Below are positions 1 to 11,949 of a stretch of DNA of 64,000 nucleotides, piece after piece. The position numbers and the translations under genes are program-made. This DNA is from Apium graveolens (lineage: Eukaryota; Streptophyta; Magnoliopsida; Apiales; Apiaceae), in the NCBI RefSeq assembly GCF_009905375.1, contig NC_133648.1:305242565-305306564 (forward strand), read 5' to 3'. The notes below the pieces were generated by a model. The model did not search any database. It saw only the letters and a program-made list of their open reading frames with translations, and was not told the origin of the DNA. Numbering within the stretch: position 1 is the first letter of the stretch; each line of letters starts with the position of its first letter.

Positions 1-1440
1 ATATTGACTAATATCTCGATGAAAAATTCAAGAAAATTCAAGATTAAATTTTTGAAATTTTTCGAACACAACATGCAACTCGAATTTTAACTAAAGATAA
101 TTGTTTTTCATTAATTTCAGACCCAATCATCATCATTGTCCACTCCACCAGCTCACCGGAGTTCATCGCCAGTGGTGGAGTTAAATTGAGGTTCCCTAAC
201 GAGTTTCCAATCACATCCAACTCCAATTAAAGCATATATATATATCAATTCCCAATCGAATATAATCAATAGCAATCACGGAATCATCAATACCGGACTA
301 AAATTTGGATTTCGAACAAAGAACCCGAAATGGATTTTCAGAAAACTACAACAAAACATGCATGCAGGCAGGGATGAGTAAAGAGGGAGTAAAACCGAGC
401 TCATAGCCGGCTTTGGATACAAAAATCGGGTAATAAACGAATGAGTAATGGTAGAGAGAAGTTACCAAAAGGAGAGAAGAAAGAGAGACTGAGAGAGAGC
501 TCAACAGGGAATAAAAAAGGGGAGGGGAGGCTACTCCTTGGTTACATATGCCCAGGGACAGTTTCGTATATTTTAAAAAAATCAATTAACCCATTTCTGA
601 CTAAAACAATATTGATTATTTTTGATAAATTCAATAATAAATAGGAAAAAGAAATTAAAAAATCGAGACTTATTTTTAAAATAAAGTTTATGAAAATATC
701 TATCTCCCAGTATTTTTTTAAAATAATAATTGAGAGAACGGTTTATTTTCAGCGAATTTAGCAAGATAACTCAGAAAATAGAAATGACTTTTGTAAAATC
801 ACTTTAAAATAAGCAGACCTTAAAATAAATCCAAATCTTATTTTTAAAAAGTCTCTAGAATTATTCTGGAGATAATAAAACAAATTTCATAGTTTGAACA
901 TACTCTGATGATTTTATAAATATATATAAGGATCAAATAATTCTTATTTATACCAAATAAATCCTTTTAAAAACTCGCGAATCACAAATTCACAAACACA
1001 CATAACTATCAAATAACATATATTCACATAGTAACATCAACCACAACTCGTATTTTTACACCTTAACACATAATTTCCCTTTTTATAGATGTTTATGATT
1101 ATGCCACGTACCCGATAATTCATATAGCAGTATAACCTTTGAAAAATTCGAATCATATAACACCAATACACAGAGGACTCAATATCTTTTATAACTCGAC
1201 TTAATCCGCTTGCTTTCTTATTCCCACTGTTTTCAGTAAATCCATTTTCCGCATAATGGGTCACGTCCCATCTGACGACCCGACAACAACTGACTCAATT
1301 ATGCTTTCAAAACATAGCTTAAACCCTTTAGTGACTCATCAAATTGGAACAAGACTTTTTTAATTTTTCTTTTACTAATTCACAGAAATTGCATATAAAC
1401 CACAAAATTATATAAAATTATATTTTATTCTCATAAACCA
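1..1440 (-). repeat. Gypsy LTR fragment (5' part of LTR, minus orientation)
   Basis: This stretch has no convincing gene. It resembles the solo LTR at 2271-5976 in layout. A purine-rich block at 430-540 matches the one at 5230-5420. A block around 120-190 (ATCATCAT..TCCACT..CTCACC, then a GGTGGAG/GGCGG run and GTTAAATT/GTAAAATT) matches 4815-4880. It is therefore read as the 5' part of a related Gypsy LTR in minus orientation. The right boundary against Copia pol near 1440 is approximate, and the left end runs off the window. AT-rich filler occupies 600-1400. Confidence 0.5.
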
Positions 1441-1444
1441 TATC

Positions 1445-2265
1445 ACGAAAATGCTAGTTGTTTCAATAATGTCATCACCATGTTGTTTGTTGAATAAAAT
1501 TTTATCAATTGTGCCTCTAGTGAATCCATTATTGATTTAAAATTCTGACAAGGTATATTACCATGCTTTTGGTGCTTGCTTCAAACCATAGAGAGCCTTA
1601 AATAGTTTGTACACAAAATCTGGAAATTCTGGCTCTTCAAAGCCAGGAGATTGTTGCACATAGACTTCTTCCTCTAGTTCACCGTTGAGGAATACACTTT
1701 TCATATCCATTTGATACACTTTAAAATTTCAATGTGCATCAAATGTAAGTAAAATTCTTATTGCTTGAACTCTTACAACTGGAGAAAATGTTTCATCATT
1801 GTCTTGCTTTGTTTCTAGTAATAACATAATTTTCATCCATTTTGTTCATGTACACCCACTTTGTTTCAATGATGCTTCTATTTCTTAGAGCAAGAACCGA
1901 TTCCCAAACTTTATTTTTTTCAAATTGATTTATCTCTTCTTGCATAGTCATTATCCAGTTAGGATCAAGTAGAGCTTCTACAGTGTTCTTAGGCTCAACT
2001 TGAGGCAAGAAGAATCCATGTAGGCATTCATTTGCAGTGGCACTTCTAGTCCTCACACCAGCATTAGGTTCATCAATAATAGTATCTCTTATCCTATTTT
2101 CTGGTGTGATGATTTTGGTGACTAAAGGTATCCTCATTTTCTTCATTGTTGGCATGACTTGCAGAACCACCATCTCTTTCTCCCCTGAGTTTGTGCTATT
2201 AAATTCAGGTGAGCTTCTGTCTTGAGATGATTTCTCATTTGCAGAATTTACTGGTTCACTAGCTT
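1445..2265 (-). pseudogene. Copia pol remnant: linker and reverse transcriptase N-terminal part
   Basis: On the minus strand this reads as the integrase-RT linker followed by the first third of a Ty1/copia reverse transcriptase (RVT_2 type). Recognisable landmarks are [32 protein letters not shown] and [12 protein letters not shown], the last around 1570-1610. The frame breaks several times, and the RT stops near 1445 before the catalytic YVDD box. The linker is continuous with 5982-6707 once the solo LTR is removed. It is related to, but clearly diverged from, the Sirevirus-like elements on the right of the window. Non-functional. Confidence 0.75.
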
Positions 2266-2270
2266 CTTCT
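2266..2270. repeat. Target site duplication of S1 (left copy)
   Basis: CTTCT immediately precedes the TG of the solo LTR. The same five bases follow its terminal CA at 5977-5981. Confidence 0.85.
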
Positions 2271-5200
2271 TGTAACGCCCCCAAATCCGGGGTCAGAGGA
2301 TTTGGTCGTCACTATAAAACCTCAATCCAAATTAACCTGTTAAATTAATAAATAAATGTCAGCGGAAGATATTTATCATAAATGACCCCAAACTACTCCA
2401 AGATCTTTTAAGGTTACAGTTCTAGAAACAAGAATTCCAAATTCCATCAATAAATTTTTCACTTTCTTTTAAAACTCTTTTCAATAAATTCCAACTCAAA
2501 ACTAAACCCACTAGTATAACTTCGAAATGAAGTATACTAGGCCCAAATATAATACACAACTATAATATAATATAATATAAACAAATTTACACCATAAAAC
2601 TTACACTAGCCCGCAAAACCCTGGACCAACCACCTTCCAAGAGCTTCTTCTTTGCATCCTTGAATTTCACAGCTAAACAGCGCAACCTAATCCTCACTGG
2701 AGGTTAAATTTGAAAACAGGCAAGTATGAGCGAAAGAAATGCTCAGCAAGATCATTATAGTGAATATAAGGTCATTTTGATATAAAACCGACATCTGCAT
2801 CAGAGCAGAACATTTAAAAATCATAATTGCTGAACCATAAAATTTTAGTTGAGGAATCCCAGAATTGATTCCTTAATTGTATTCAAAACCATTATGATAT
2901 TTTTGAGCGAAATGCTTTAGCAATACTTTGAATCTTGACGAGAATAAAACTCGTAAAACAGTGTTTACGGAAATATCGTAAACCACAATAACATGAAACA
3001 ATGATTATGGATTGAATTATAAACTTTACTCAAAACCGAACTCGTGAAATTAATACTTATTTTGTTGTCATATCAAATTAGATATCAATACGAACTTTGA
3101 TACTCACAACATCCCATACTGAAGTCAACATCAATCATCTATACTAATACCACATTTGATATTTAACAACAATGTAAGTATCAGTATAAATCAATCAAAA
3201 CTGCATTTTACCATTATTCCAAAACAAAAACAGTTGATAAATCATTTATTCTATGATTATCAAAACAATAAAGAAATTTAGATATCAATTTAGATTGGAA
3301 CCAATTATATTTCATGCTATTTTCGATGATTAGTCGTGAAACAATACCAGTATCCCGCAACCATACCGTAAGTATAGGTACTATCTGTATCCCGCAGCCA
3401 TACAGTACCTATAGGGCGCCAGAAAAGGCATATACTCGCCTTGAAAGATATTACAGCTGGACTGATATCTCGATTACCTACGCTATAACAGTAACCAGTA
3501 ACCATTCCAATCTTAAAAACCTTTTTATTGAAAAAGGAGCTGAATCAATCGACATGCTAAATAATTTTATTCCCCAATTCACTTGGGCAGAAATCCTCGC
3601 AACAAAATCATCTTTCATAAAATCCAAAATATTTATAAATCCAGTAATTTGATAAGTAAAACGTTTACTATTCTGAACATAGAATAGCAGAGGGTACTTG
3701 CATGATAAGCATTTTACTTCAGCGATATGTAAAACATTTATCTATTTTGAACTGAGAATAGAGAAAGCAATACTTGCATAAGAAGATTTAAAATAAATAT
3801 CACTTGAACAATAAGTTATGATAGGGATACCTGCCTTTGGGTTTGTAGCAGTTAGTCACACTCGTAGAAACGCAATCCCTCATTCTGACATCTTATGGCA
3901 TCACCCTCTTTTATTTCAACAATTTACTGATATGCCGCTCCTGCGATTGCTAGAAGCCAAATATCCAATACCATTCCATTTCATTCTTTCCAATGTCTGG
4001 TCCCGATCAACTCGAGCGATCCGTATCTATAATTAAAAGATACAACTTTAATCATCTAAAAGATAATCACTCGACGAACTACGCGTCAAAAGCCTATCGT
4101 CTATCCATACGATAGCCCACACATAAATATAACAGACAAACACAGGACTCTTGATCCATGTACACACGTAATTCACATAGCACGTAAACACATAACTCAC
4201 GTATCACATAATTCATATAACACATGCCTCGGTTCGTCAAAAGGGTCGACTCGATACGCTTAGAACGGAAATCGGGTCAAAAATATGATTTATCGATCAA
4301 AATCGACTCAGAATGATTCATAAAATAAGCGACCTTTCGAAACAAAAGAATTTGGGTCTCGAAAGTATTTTTAAGCGGAATATTTTTCTGAGTCTATACG
4401 CGTTCGTTTCGTATTAAACGGACGAACGGTTTATTTATAAAAATATCTTGTCCCAACAACACGTAATTAGGTTACGTAAAATTACATATTCTCGTTCGAC
4501 GACTCCGATAATTATAGGTTACGTTCCCGTATTTTCGGAATTAATTTCCCAAAAATCGGGCAGCGTCTCCTTTGTTTATCGGCCTACCCGTCGAACATCC
4601 CGAGGTCAAATCAATCACAACATAATTACCAAAAATCCAATTGTCCAAGTCTCATCCACCAATTCAACCAACAGTGACAATTCGCAATTCATATACACCA
4701 ATCGAATATACTTATTAATCGTTGTTATCCGTATTTTACGTTTTAATCGCATTTTATAATTTTATTCGTCATTTGTACTTTTAAATCGTATTTTGTATTT
4801 TAAATCGTAGGACTCAGATCGAATCATCATAGTCCACCGTCGGCTCGCCAAGTCTCATCGTCGACGGCGGTAAAATTCGCGGGTACCCGATTAATTCGAG
4901 TTTCCAACGCGTATTTTACCGATTCAATAAGTTTTTCTCACACGAATTTATTTTATTTCGCGAAATTTACTCAATTTTTTCCCTGCAGAAATTCAGTAAA
5001 TAAATTAATAATAAAATGTTAATCAGGGTAACAGAGCCAAGAAATTCGGACAGCAACACCACGATGCACGCACGCCATGCGCCACCGAGCAAACTCACAC
5101 ACACACCCGCGCAGACACACACACACAAGTTACACACACACAACACATACACTAACACACACAATCACATATACGAACAACTACATATATATATACATAG

Positions 5201-5976
5201 CAACAACCATGAAAACCAAGGAGCAAGGCGGCCAATCGGCCGGAAAAAATTGAAACCGTGTAGAAAAGGAACGAGAAACGGAAAGAGGGGAGAAGGAAAT
5301 CGGGGAGGAAAGGAAGGGAAAGAAAAAGAGAGAATCGGCGAGAGGTGGTTACCGAAGGGAGGAGTGCGGCACGCGGAGAGCGGCGAACAGAGGGGAAACA
5401 AAAGAGATGGCGAGAGGAAAGAGACATGTACTGAAAAGAAATAAAACGGTTTGAACCCGGTTAACAAACCCTTGCCCCTTTTTTTATTATTTATCATATA
5501 AACCTCGCAATAAAATTTTTATCTAACCCGCAATTTAGTTAACGATACAATACACAATTAATATAAATTAAAAAAAATCCTAACTAGATTTCAAAATATC
5601 CGAACTAAGTAAAACTAGTCAAATAAAATTTTCGTAAGTTTTAAAATAATTACTAAAATGGAATTTATTCCCGCTTTTATCTATTAAACGAATCGATACT
5701 CAGGTGAATTAAATCCTAAAAATCTCCAAAATAATTTTTAAAACTCCCGGAATATTCCAAACTTAATAAAATATAAATTCCAAAATTTTCGAAGAATTCT
5801 GAAATTAAATAATGATTTTACAATTAAATGAAATCCAAAAATTATTTAAAGATAAATAATCAATAAAATATTGATTTCTAAATTTTATAAACTCCTAAAA
5901 ATAATAAATAAGATTATGAAGCAATAAAATGATTTTAGAGATAATCCAAATATTTATGAAAATATGGAATATTACA
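2271..5976 (-). mobile_element. Solo Gypsy LTR, 3.7 kb (S1)
   Basis: It begins TGTAACGCCCCC and ends ATTACA, flanked by a perfect 5-bp duplication CTTCT (2266-2270 and 5977-5981). The reverse complement ends GGGGGCGTTACA, matching the 3' end of the G1 LTR (GGGGGCGTGACA), so the LTR lies in minus orientation. There is no internal domain, primer site or polypurine tract, so it is read as a solo LTR left by LTR-LTR recombination. Contents are AT-rich DNA, an AC-rich microsatellite at 5090-5170 and a purine-rich block at 5230-5420. Open frames over those blocks are low-complexity artefacts. Lineage (Tekay-like) is inferred from the LTR ends. Confidence 0.85.
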
Positions 5977-5981
5977 CTTCT

Positions 5982-6707
5982 TCTTCTCCTCTATTATCTG
6001 CATTCTTTTCATCTTCATCTTCAAAATCACTGTCAAAGTTGAGATTTTCAAATTTTAAAGCTTCAGCTTCAATTTCATCAAGACATTCCAAGTCAGGATA
6101 CTTGTCATCATCAAATGTCACATATATGTTCTCCATTATCTTCTTTTGATATATCACATAGACTTTGTAAGCAGTCATTTCCAATGAATAGCCAAAAAGA
6201 TAACTTCAAATACTTTTGAGTCAAATTTGTCAACATATTCAGAGTTGTCTTTTAACACAAAACACTTTCTTCCAAACACATGAAGATTCTTAACCGTAGG
6301 CTTCTTCTTAGACATGATTGAGTAGGGTGACTTTCCAATGCTTTTATTCAACATGTATCTATTCTGAGTATAACAAGCTGTGTTAACAGCTTCTTCCCAA
6401 AAACTAGTTGGCAACTTGGCATCCCGCAACATTGTCCTTGCAGCTTCAACTAGAGTTCTGTTCTTTCTTTCAACCATGCCATTTTGTTGAGGTGCTCTTG
6501 GAGCAGAGAACTCTTGAGTGATTCCTTTATCTTTACAAAATTAATTGAATATGGAATTTTTAAACTCAGTACCATTGTCACTCCTCAGTCGTTTCACAGA
6601 ATTTTGATGTTCAGCCTATTTTTCAATCTTCTTTAAATGTTCAATGATAATGTATGAAGTTTTATCTTTTGAATGCATAAATTCCACCCAAGTGTACCTT
6701 GAGAAGT
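5982..6707 (-). pseudogene. Copia pol remnant: integrase C-terminal half and linker
   Basis: Minus-strand remnant of the same Copia as 1445-2265. Reading from 6707 it shows integrase core sequence (SRYTWVEF), then QQNG-like sequence leading to MVERKNRTLVEAARTML near 6475, which carries the third catalytic acidic residue (E of VERKN). HVFGRKCFVLKDN and an acidic linker (DDDKYPDLECLDE, FEDEDEKN) follow. A TAA interrupts it near 6541 and later frames shift. The plus-strand Copia LTR cuts it at 6708, so the 5' half of this element is not visible here. Confidence 0.75.
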
Positions 6708-7674
6708 TGTTAGGAATATGTTGTAGGCTTGATGATAACTTAAAAAACACTTTAAGTGGATAAGTTAAATGGTTTTGTAACCATCAATTGATGGAGTAAC
6801 TTGTATTAAACAAGTTTAGAGCACATTTCCGTATACAACATATAGCTTAGAAGTTTAGAATTTGTAGTGAATCATGAGTCATGTTGACTACTAGAAAGAT
6901 ATTCAAAATAGGTTGGCTAATTTAAATAGAAGATGCCTTGTAATTTTGTATAAGTGAAAGAAGGTCAACTGCTAAGGAATTCATTATCAACGGATAAACA
7001 TAAAGCTTCAACAGATGACTCAAGACACGTTCAACGGATAATGTATTAGAGAATCAACGGATAATGCTGAGGTCTCAACGGATAATATAATCAAAAAGCA
7101 GTTGAAAGCGACTTGACAGTCACATGGATTGGTTGTATACAAAAGGAATGTGGCAGCTTATTTGCAGGTTTAAGAGAACAAAGAAACATTTCCATTTCCA
7201 TGCTTAACTGAAGATATTCAAGGATGCCGGATAGAGAAATGAAGCAACATATAAATAGACTTAGATTCTTGTTTTTACTATTTGTCTTATTCATATGTAA
7301 CTTGATAGTATATAAACCAAGTGTAGCAAGTGTTAATTATCAATCGAATGAGTGAAAAATAGGAGTTGAACAGAAGAATAGAAAAAGCTACATATGTTAA
7401 GAATTCTCTTTGTTCATCTTTGTAAAAACACTTGTAAGAAGCTGTGTCTCGAATCTTTATATATCTCTGGTGGAAAGATCAATTCACCAGAAAGTTTTTA
7501 AACTGTCTTGTTTAATTATTTTGTGTTTGAATAATTGAATTCTTTTAATCCGCACTATTGTATATTCACTCACAGGTATTTATATTCAAAAGAGATTTTA
7601 AATTTCCAAAAGAAACCAGAATTCCAATCAACACCCATTCTGTAATTATGTTATTAGATTGTTAGGGAATGACA
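6708..7674 (+). repeat. 5' LTR of plus-strand Copia (C)
   Basis: Starts TGTTAGGAATATG inside the older Copia integrase and ends ..GAATGACA, directly followed by a primer-binding site. A TATA box (TATAAATA) lies at 7250-7257. The word CAACGGATAA occurs four times (6988, 7032, 7055, 7076). The 3' LTR is not in the window. GAAGT at 6703-6707 would be the left target duplication, but its partner cannot be seen. Confidence 0.75.
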
Positions 7675-7676
7675 AT

Positions 7677-7688
7677 TGGTATCAGAGC
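7677..7688 (+). other. Primer-binding site (initiator Met tRNA type)
   Basis: TGGTATCAGAGC follows the LTR end by two bases. It is complementary to the 3' end of plant initiator methionine tRNA, the usual primer of Copia elements. Confidence 0.8.
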
Positions 7689-7734
7689 AAGCTCTTGACA
7701 CACTAAGAGTTTAAAGATCACGCAATTTAACAAC

Positions 7735-9488
7735 ATGAGCATAAAGGACATTGGCGTGAAGATCCCTTTTATGGATAAAGACAATTATCACAATTGGAAG
7801 GTGAATATGCACCTTTATCTTCTCTCACAATATGAAAGCTATGTCAAATGCATAGAGAATGGTCCTCATGTTCCTAGAAGGGTTGCACTGATGTTGAAGA
7901 TGCAACTGGAAACAAATAGACTTTCCCAAAGCCAAAGTCAGAATGGATTGATGAAGACATTGAAGCAGTTCACAAGGACAAAAAGGATATGAATATTCTG
8001 TTCAATGAATTTGATGGTGATATGTTTGACAATGTCATCAACTGTAAAATAGCAAAGGATATTTGGGACACTATTCAGGTTATATGTGATGGAACTGAGC
8101 AGGTGAGAGTGAATAAGATGCACCTCCAATACAACAATATGAACACTTCCATTTTGAGGAAGGGGAGTCTTTGAATGACACTTTTAGAAGATTTCAAAAA
8201 TTGTTAAATAGATTATAGCTGTATGGGAGGATCTACTAAACAAAAGATTAAAATTTAAAATTCCTGAGATATCTACCCAAAAAGTGGATGCCTATGACAG
8301 TCTCTCTTAGAAACTCAAAAGAATATAAAGATTTTACTCTAGAGAGACTGTACGACATCTTAAAAACCTATGAGCTCGAAATGGAGCAGGATGAGCAGTT
8401 GCAGAAATAAAGAAAGAAGGGTGCATCTGTTGCACTTATAGCTGAACAAGAAAGAGAAAAAAAGATAAAGGTTGAAGCTGTGAAGTCTGTACCAAACGCA
8501 AGTATTTGTGAAGGCAAGGGTAAAGGGTTGATGGCAGATGTTGAAGACTGCACAAGCCAGGATGAAATGGATGAGGTCGATGAGCATCTAGCTTTCTTAT
8601 AAAGAAGATTTGCAAAACTCAAGTTCAGGAAGAATTTTGGAGCTTCCAAGCTAAATAGAAACATGGTTGATAAAACCGAGTTCAAATGTTTTAAATGTGG
8701 CATGAGTGGTCATTTTGCAAAAGAATACAGAAAGCCTAGTTCTGAGAAAAAAAGTTTGAGCCTATTAATTATAAGAAGAAATACTTGAGTTGCTCTAGAG
8801 AATGACTGGGCAATAGATGGTGAGGATGCAGATGAAGGCATGAATTATGTCAACCTATCCCTAATGTCCAAATCAGATGAAGCAGAAGTTAGTTCTTCAA
8901 ACAATCAGGTAATCACTACAAACCTAGCACATCTTTCTAAAGATGAATGCGATGAGGCCATAAATGATATGTCAACTGAACTGTATCACTTGCGTGTCAC
9001 TCTTAAATCACTCACTAAAGAAAATAATAGAATAAAGAGAGCAATGTATTTTTAAGTAAGAGGAATGCTGTGTTTGAAACTCAATTCATTGAGTTTGAGA
9101 AATTGAAAATAGAGTGCAAGATTGCAAAGGATGAATTGACTGAATCTTTGAAGAAAGAGGAGAATTTGAGAAAGCAGCTTGAACGTGAGCAAGATGTGAT
9201 CAAGGCCTGGAAATCATCAAGGGATGTAAATGACCAAATTTCCAAAGTTCAAGGAATAGAGTCCTTCTGTGGAGAAGCCTGTAAAAAGAACAAGAAGAAA
9301 CTGAACAACGTTGATGGACTATCAATGGATATGGATTCAACGGATGATGAAGCCTATCTGTCAAAGAAGGCTGAAGATTATCCGTTGAAAGCCAAAAATG
9401 ACTATCTGTCGAAAGATGAAGAAGCTTATTCGTTGATGCAGAAAAAGACCATTATCAAATCAAAGCTAACCAAGCTAAATGAAAAATA
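7735..9488 (+). pseudogene. Copia gag (element C), broken and 3' truncated
   Basis: Capsid/nucleocapsid gene of a Ty1/copia element. It starts at the ATG 47 nt after the primer site, with MSIKDIGVKIPFMDKDNYHNW, the typical N-terminus of plant Copia gag. A UBN2-like region follows in another frame at 7989-8175 (AKDIWDTIQ). A zinc knuckle at about 8686-8730 reads CFKCGMSGHFAKEY, in which the last cysteine of CX2CX4HX4C has become tyrosine. The 3' part (8840-9489) is a charged coiled coil (FEKLKIECKIAKDELTESL, LRKQLEREQDVIKAW) like the C-terminal gag extension of Sirevirus-type elements. Several frameshifts and stops make it a pseudogene. It ends at the junction with a Gypsy LTR at 9489, and no pol remains. 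Confidence 0.75.
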
Positions 9489-10068
9489 ATTAAATTCGGG
9501 TTTCCAACACAAATTTCACCAACAAATAAATTCCTGCACGAATATATTCTTATTTCACACTTTTTAATCAAATATATATATTTTTCTGCAAGAAAATAAA
9601 GATTCAATAAGTAAATTAAAATAAGCATTCAGATAAACACAACACTGGACACGCGCTTCACGCGCCCAAAACACAGGCGAGCACCAACCGGAAAACAACT
9701 GGCGACACAAGCAATAACCCGAACAGCATAACAGACATATACATATATAGGTACATGTATGTATATTTCTGAAATACCAGAGAAATTAACACCAACAACG
9801 GTGGAACAAAGAGACAGGGGCGAAACCGCAGAGAACAGAGGTGACAAGAATGGGAAGAGAAAACAGAGAAAGAAAAAGAATAAACCCCCACAAATGAGAA
9901 ATAGAACAGTATAACTCAATATTTAACTACACATTCCAATCCTTTACACGAATAAATCATAGAAAAATTGTATATATATATATATTAACACACTGCTTCC
10001 AAAACCAAAACACATATTTTATTTAATTATTGCACTTTAAATTAATAAAAAATATACGAGTGGTTATA
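9489..10068 (-). repeat. Truncated 3' LTR of decayed Gypsy (E)
   Basis: Minus-strand LTR piece next to the polypurine tract of element E. Its 5' end should be TG but reads TATAACC, a C-to-T change on the plus strand. Its layout (AT-rich, then a purine-rich block 9780-9890, then a CG-containing block near 9650) parallels the solo LTR S1. The distal part is missing: it joins the Copia gag directly at 9489. No gene is supported inside. Confidence 0.6.
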
Positions 10069-10069
10069 T

Positions 10070-10083
10070 CCTTCCCCCTTAAA
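10070..10083 (-). other. Polypurine tract of element E
   Basis: On the minus strand the sequence TTAAGGGGGAAGGA lies between the pol end (ATTCTGGGGACAGAATC) and the LTR start. This is the same arrangement as GGGGACAT..TTAAGGGGGAGAGGA before the G1 3' LTR. Confidence 0.7.
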
Positions 10084-11949
10084 AAGATTCTGTCCCCAGA
10101 ATCTGATTTAATTAAACAAGTTAGGATATTTGTCAAGCATATCTGACTCTAACTTCCAAGTAGACTCTTCTATTCACGGCTTTATACAAAGCATATTTAC
10201 TGTAGATATAAACTCATTCTTAAGGACTCGTTCATAACGATCTAGGATTTGGGTCGATCACTCCATGTAGAATAAGTTTGGATGAGAGCCCATTGGCTTC
10301 TAATCAACTACTCGATTCAAATCAGAAATATATCACTTTAACATTGACACGAAGAACACACTTTACTTTACTGCAACGGCGGCTGCAATACTAAGTCATG
10401 AGCAACTTTACCTATATTTATCAATACCTTGAAAGGTTCACTATATTTAGGACTCAACTTGTCCCTTTTATTCAAACCTAGCCAATCTCTTTCAAGGTGA
10501 AACTTTTGTCAACACCAATGATCCTATTTCTATATCCATACTCTTTCGATGCAAATCCGCCTTCATTCGTTGTCTTTCTCGAGCTGCTTCAATTCTTTCC
10601 AGATCAACACCATTACGTCCTTGGTGTGCTGAATTAACTCAAGACCTAACAAAATCTCTACTCCCACTTTCTCTCAATAAAAGGGGAAATCCACGTATGT
10701 CCATACCAGGCTTTGCAAGGTAGCTTTCCCCTATTAGCATGATAACTATTAGCATAGAAAAATTTAATCAGTGGTAGGTGATGACCTCAGTTTCCTTTTA
10801 AACCCAAAATGTATATAGTCTCGACATATTTTATATCTTCTGAATCATCCCCTCACATTGACCCTTCATTTAAAGATGATAGATGGTACTCACTTTCAAC
10901 TTAATTTCCAAACATTCGAACACTTCTTACTCATTTCCATCAATTAAGGATGGAAAGTAATCTCATATCTTCACTTCTTCTCACCTTCAGGTATTTAAAC
11001 TTCACATTCCACTCTTTCCAATTCTCTTATTAACTCCTCATCAATTTTAATCACATTCAATCCTTTTCTTCTGCACAGGGCATCTGTTACTATATCGACT
11101 TTACTTAGGTGATTTTTAATGGAAAGATCAGAATCCTTTGTTTATCTCAGCTAAAATTCATACTAGAAAATTAGCGTATAGTTTCTTCCCTTCTAATCTT
11201 CGTAGGGAAATCCATGAGCATTCTACACAGACTTTCTTAATCTTTGATTAGCTGAGGATGTTATAATAAATATAACTTGTTTATCCAAGTACTCCTTATA
11301 CACCATGTTCTTTAATACCTTATAGACAACTAATACACTTGTTACTCTACCTAATATCACCAGAACTTGCAATGCTCATAAATCATTCTAATCGCAATCT
11401 TTGGATCTTAAGTCAATCCCTGAGAAATAACACACTCTTTGAATTAGATCACATAAGTAATCAATTCTTAATAGAGGTTACTTATTCTTATTCGTCGTTT
11501 TGTTAAACTCCTGATAATCAGTACACAATCTCATAATTTCATCCCTCTTCTCCAACAACATCACTGGTGCACCCCAAGGGACTATATCTGGTATGGTCAC
11601 TTCCCTTTTCAATAACTTTTACAATTATCGAACTAATTATTTCGTTCCACTGGCCTCCAGAGAGACTCCAGGGCATTTATTTATTACTCAAACTTCCTCT
11701 AGCTTAAGTAATTTCTTCTTCGTATCTCCACACATGGTGGATCTACCTTATATCCTTATCTTATTACTCCTTTTTTTGCATGATTGGAATAACTTCTTAT
11801 ATTGCTTCCGCACCTAGAAACTTACCTTACTATTGACTTATGTACACTTTACAATTCTCTTCTTCTAAAAACCAGTCCTTGCCTTACTACAGGACAACCA
11901 ACCCGTTCCTAAAATCACCTCGGACTCTTCTAGATCGAAGGGTGTCAGA
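10084..11949 (-). pseudogene. Gypsy pol remnant (element E), heavily decayed
   Basis: The minus strand holds scattered pieces of a Ty3/gypsy polyprotein. Around 11464-11585 lies an RT segment reading [25 protein letters not shown], the conserved region before the catalytic box. Around 11040-11120 lies an RNase H end (KVDIVTDALCRRKGLNV). Further integrase/chromodomain-like scraps reach to 10084. From RT to pol end only about 1.5 kb is left where a complete element has about 3 kb, so parts are deleted. No frame is open for long. Assignment to a chromodomain Gypsy related to G1 rests on these motifs and the shared pol-end/polypurine arrangement. Confidence 0.6.

Noticed and set aside
4448..4759. 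103-codon frame in the S1 solo LTR
   Set aside because: No similarity to any domain I know, it is in an LTR, and there is no supporting copy in the window.
5016..5497. Overlapping open frames of 90-142 codons on both strands
   Set aside because: They lie in an AC-rich microsatellite and a purine-rich block of the solo LTR. The products are low-complexity and have no counterpart in related LTR fragments.
7677..7688. tRNA gene fragment
   Set aside because: The sequence (also at 21019) is only the 12-base complement of the initiator tRNA 3' end beside an LTR, so it is a primer site.
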